Assembly (NCBI GenBank): GCA_031272985.1
Contig: JAISSU010000029.1
Location: 124,001-188,000 of the forward strand
Length of the DNA stretch: 64,000 nucleotides
Direction of reading: 5' to 3'
From: Lachnospiraceae bacterium
GTDB taxonomy: Bacteria > Bacillota > Clostridia > Lachnospirales > Lachnospiraceae
Under the pieces are notes generated by a model. The model saw only the letters and a program-made list of their open reading frames with translations. It had not been told where the DNA came from and made no database searches. Made by a program: the position numbers and the translations under genes. Shown piece after piece: positions 63,101-64,000 of this stretch. Every line of letters begins with the position of its first letter. The first letter of the stretch is position 1.

Positions 63101-63679
63101 ACAACGGATTTCAGGTGGGATGAAAGCGGGGAAAACGGAAAACTAACCGATAATGCCAAAGTGACAATCGGTGGGATGGTCACGCATAAACAGATTAAAT
63201 TCACTAAAAAGAAACAGGCAATGGCTGTTATTACGCTTGAAGACCCAGTAGGCAGCGTAGAGGTGCTGATCTTCCCGACAGTTTACGAAAAGAGCAGGAT
63301 GTTTCTGGACGCAGATAATAAATTATTTGTGGAAGGCAAAGTCTCTGTGGAAGACGAGGCGGATTCAAAACTGATTGCAGAGACTATATACCCTTTTCCG
63401 GACGTATCTGAGGGCTCATTAGAAAAAAGTGCTTCACAGGGTGTAGTTATTCCTCGGATTTGGGTACAATTCGAAAGCAGGACTGATTATTACGAAAATG
63501 AAGCCTTCTTGATAGAACAAATAAATCGCTTTCCCGGGGCGGGAGAACTTTTTGTCTGGCTAAAAAAAGAGAGACAGATGAAAAATATGACAGAAGGCGC
63601 AGGAATCCTCACAGAAGAGCCTCTCATCGGGATTCTGGCTAATTGCTTCGGAGAGGCTAATATTAAGCTTCGCAAATAA
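60110..63679 (+). CDS. dnaE: DNA polymerase III subunit alpha (DnaE)
   Basis: A 1189-residue replicative polymerase. The PHP domain starts with HLHVHTEYSLLDG. The palm carries the catalytic aspartates in PDIDIDF (Asp423, Asp425) and GPGRGSAAGSIVSY lies just before. RPGPMDFIP, the fingers and helix-hairpin-helix regions follow, then an OB fold near 1040-1100 (VTIGGMVTHKQIKFTKKKQ). There is no exonuclease domain, so this is DnaE and not PolC. dnaE before pfkA is a common clostridial order. Confidence 0.97.
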   Translation: MSFAHLHVHTEYSLLDGSNKISECIARTKELGMDSIAITDHGVMYGVIDFYNEAKKAGIRPIFGCEVYVAPESRFKKEALGHGEERYFHLVLLAENLKGYHNLIKIVSRGFTEGYYYRPRVDYEVLREFHEGIIALSACISGEVSRNLRRDLYDEAKAAALRYLDIFGEGNFFLEIQDHGLPEERKVNISMVQLSADTGIALVATNDIHYTYAEDEKPHDILLCIQTGKKLSDTDRMRYEGGQYYLKSEEEMRALFPYAIEAIDNTETIAKRCNVELSFGENKLPKYNVPPGYTACEYLRKICEEGFGLRYSNKETSFENNESIEINELKKADMAMSSVLVGLRKRMDYELSMIAKMGYVDYFLVVWDFIHYAKEHDIPVGPGRGSAAGSIVSYCLGITDIDPIKYSLLFERFLNPERISMPDIDIDFCFERRQEIIDYVVRKYGKDKVVQIITFGTMGARSVIRDVGRVMDLPYAMVDTVAKMIPFALDMTLKKAMEENPEFLRRYESDEEVHLLVDMAMRLEGLPRHASMHAAGVVICEESVDEYVPLALGADGSVITQFPMGTLERLGLLKMDFLGLRTLTVIDNASKMAERSIGKKIDIKNLSYDDPQVFNLIGSAKTEGVFQLESEGMKRFMKDLRPKSLEDIIAGISLYRPGPMDFIPKYVKFHNHPEDVTYECPQLEPILKPTYGCMVYQEQVMQIVRDLAGYSLGRSDLVRRAMSKKKGDVMEKERQIFLFGDGESVPGCLKNGISEKVANHIFDEMTDFANYAFNKSHAAAYAVVAYQTAWLKVYYPTEFMAALMNSFIDNAGKIAEYIYTCREMNISILPPDINESEGMFCVQEGKIRYGLVALRSVGRPVIEGIIKERRENGNYKDLKDFLLRTTTKEVNKRTIESFIKAGVFDTLNITRKQCMAMYIPLMEQVNREKKSTLSGQMSLFDLMDPTEKSRFEVVLPDIGEYDKEQLLGFEKEVLGVYLSGHPIEEYMELWERRVTNKTTDFRWDESGENGKLTDNAKVTIGGMVTHKQIKFTKKKQAMAVITLEDPVGSVEVLIFPTVYEKSRMFLDADNKLFVEGKVSVEDEADSKLIAETIYPFPDVSEGSLEKSASQGVVIPRIWVQFESRTDYYENEAFLIEQINRFPGAGELFVWLKKERQMKNMTEGAGILTEEPLIGILANCFGEANIKLRK

Positions 63680-63711
63680 TAAATATGCGACATAACTTTT
63701 TACTTTTATTG

Positions 63712-63740
63712 TTTACAGCAAATGTAACTCGCGGTAAAAT
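63712..63740 (+). promoter_or_regulatory. Promoter of pfkA
   Basis: TTTACA (63712-63717), 17 bp, TAAAAT (63735-63740), about 60 bases before the pfkA start. Confidence 0.65.
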
Positions 63741-63802
63741 TATAAATATAGATTTATTAAAATTGTGACTGACTATAATAGACTTTTCTTGGAGGGAATG
63801 AC

Positions 63803-64000
63803 ATGGTTGCAAAGAAATTAAGAACGGTAGCTGTCTTAACGAGCGGAGGGGACGCTCCGGGGATGAATGCGGCTATTCGCGCCGTCGTACGAACAGCACT
63901 CGGAAACGGCTTAAATGTGCGTGGCATCCGCAGGGGTTATGAGGGGTTATTGGCTGAAGACATCATAGATTTATCCGCCAGAGATGTTTCGGATACCATA
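63803..64000 (+). CDS. pfkA: 6-phosphofructokinase, N-terminal part
   Basis: The first 66 residues of an ATP/PPi phosphofructokinase are visible before the window ends. [20 protein letters not shown] near residues 10-29 is the nucleotide-binding signature, followed by [10 protein letters not shown]. It phosphorylates fructose 6-phosphate in glycolysis. GGAGGG lies seven bases before the ATG. The residues that separate ATP from PPi use (Gly104/Gly124 region) lie beyond the window. Confidence 0.93.
   Translation, partial: MVAKKLRTVAVLTSGGDAPGMNAAIRAVVRTALGNGLNVRGIRRGYEGLLAEDIIDLSARDVSDTI

Overview
The window looks like a chromosomal segment from an anaerobic, spore-forming, low-to-moderate GC member of the Bacillota, most likely class Clostridia. 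The grounds are gerW/ytfJ, pyruvate phosphate dikinase, a membrane pyrophosphatase together with a complete V-type ATPase, clostridial hydrophobic-W (ChW) repeats, whiA followed by an HPr/Crh-like gene, and frequent TTG/GTG starts behind strong AGGAGG sites. No prophage, insertion sequence, CRISPR array or rRNA was seen. One tRNA is present.

Layout. 1-11.9 kb is housekeeping: the hppA tail, tRNA-Ala(CGC) on the minus strand, a NusG-domain-II protein with a Gx transporter, ruvAB, zapA, a U32 peptidase, a SEDS glycosyltransferase with its class B PBP, small conserved genes, gerW and an AEC carrier. 12-26.3 kb is a catabolic island: two 2-hydroxyacid dehydrogenases, a decayed VWA gene, a GntR regulator, then a promoter-led operon with a DeoC-type aldolase, FGGY kinase, sugar ABC transporter (binding protein, RbsA-like ATPase, two permeases) and iron-dependent alcohol dehydrogenase, followed by a DUF4380-like protein and an MFS carrier. 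The likely substrate is an unidentified sugar or sugar alcohol that is imported, phosphorylated and cleaved by the aldolase. 26.4-29.4 kb carries nth, a 34-residue membrane peptide, a VanW protein and trmL. 29.4-38.3 kb is a nine-gene V-ATPase operon whose proteolipid carries the Na+-binding residue pattern. ppdK follows under its own promoter.

41-56.6 kb is an envelope region: lipoprotein A, murB, whiA, a Crh-like protein, a lipid kinase, and an MBOAT acyltransferase with an SGNH-like partner. Converging on these is a five-gene minus-strand operon: a secreted ChW/transglutaminase protein, an Ala/Thr/Glu-rich membrane protein, lipoprotein B (a paralogue of A) and two LtaS/OpgB-like phosphoglycerol transferases. 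56.6-64 kb holds a 0.5-kb control region, an orphan binding lipoprotein behind what looks like a transcription attenuator, a HydE/BioB-like radical SAM enzyme, a nitrilase-family amidase, dnaE and the start of pfkA.

Most notable signals: (i) the leader before the orphan binding protein, where a terminator hairpin and a competing antiterminator pairing are both visible and which I match to no known riboswitch class; (ii) the HPr-like protein with Glu at position 15 but an intact Ser46 site; (iii) the unassigned sugar cassette with paired palindromes at its promoter; (iv) a T15 tract at the promoter of the surface operon; (v) duplicated lipoprotein and phosphoglycerol-transferase genes; (vi) short tandem repeats after the FGGY kinase and before nth. 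All functions are assigned by reading motifs; no database search was run.
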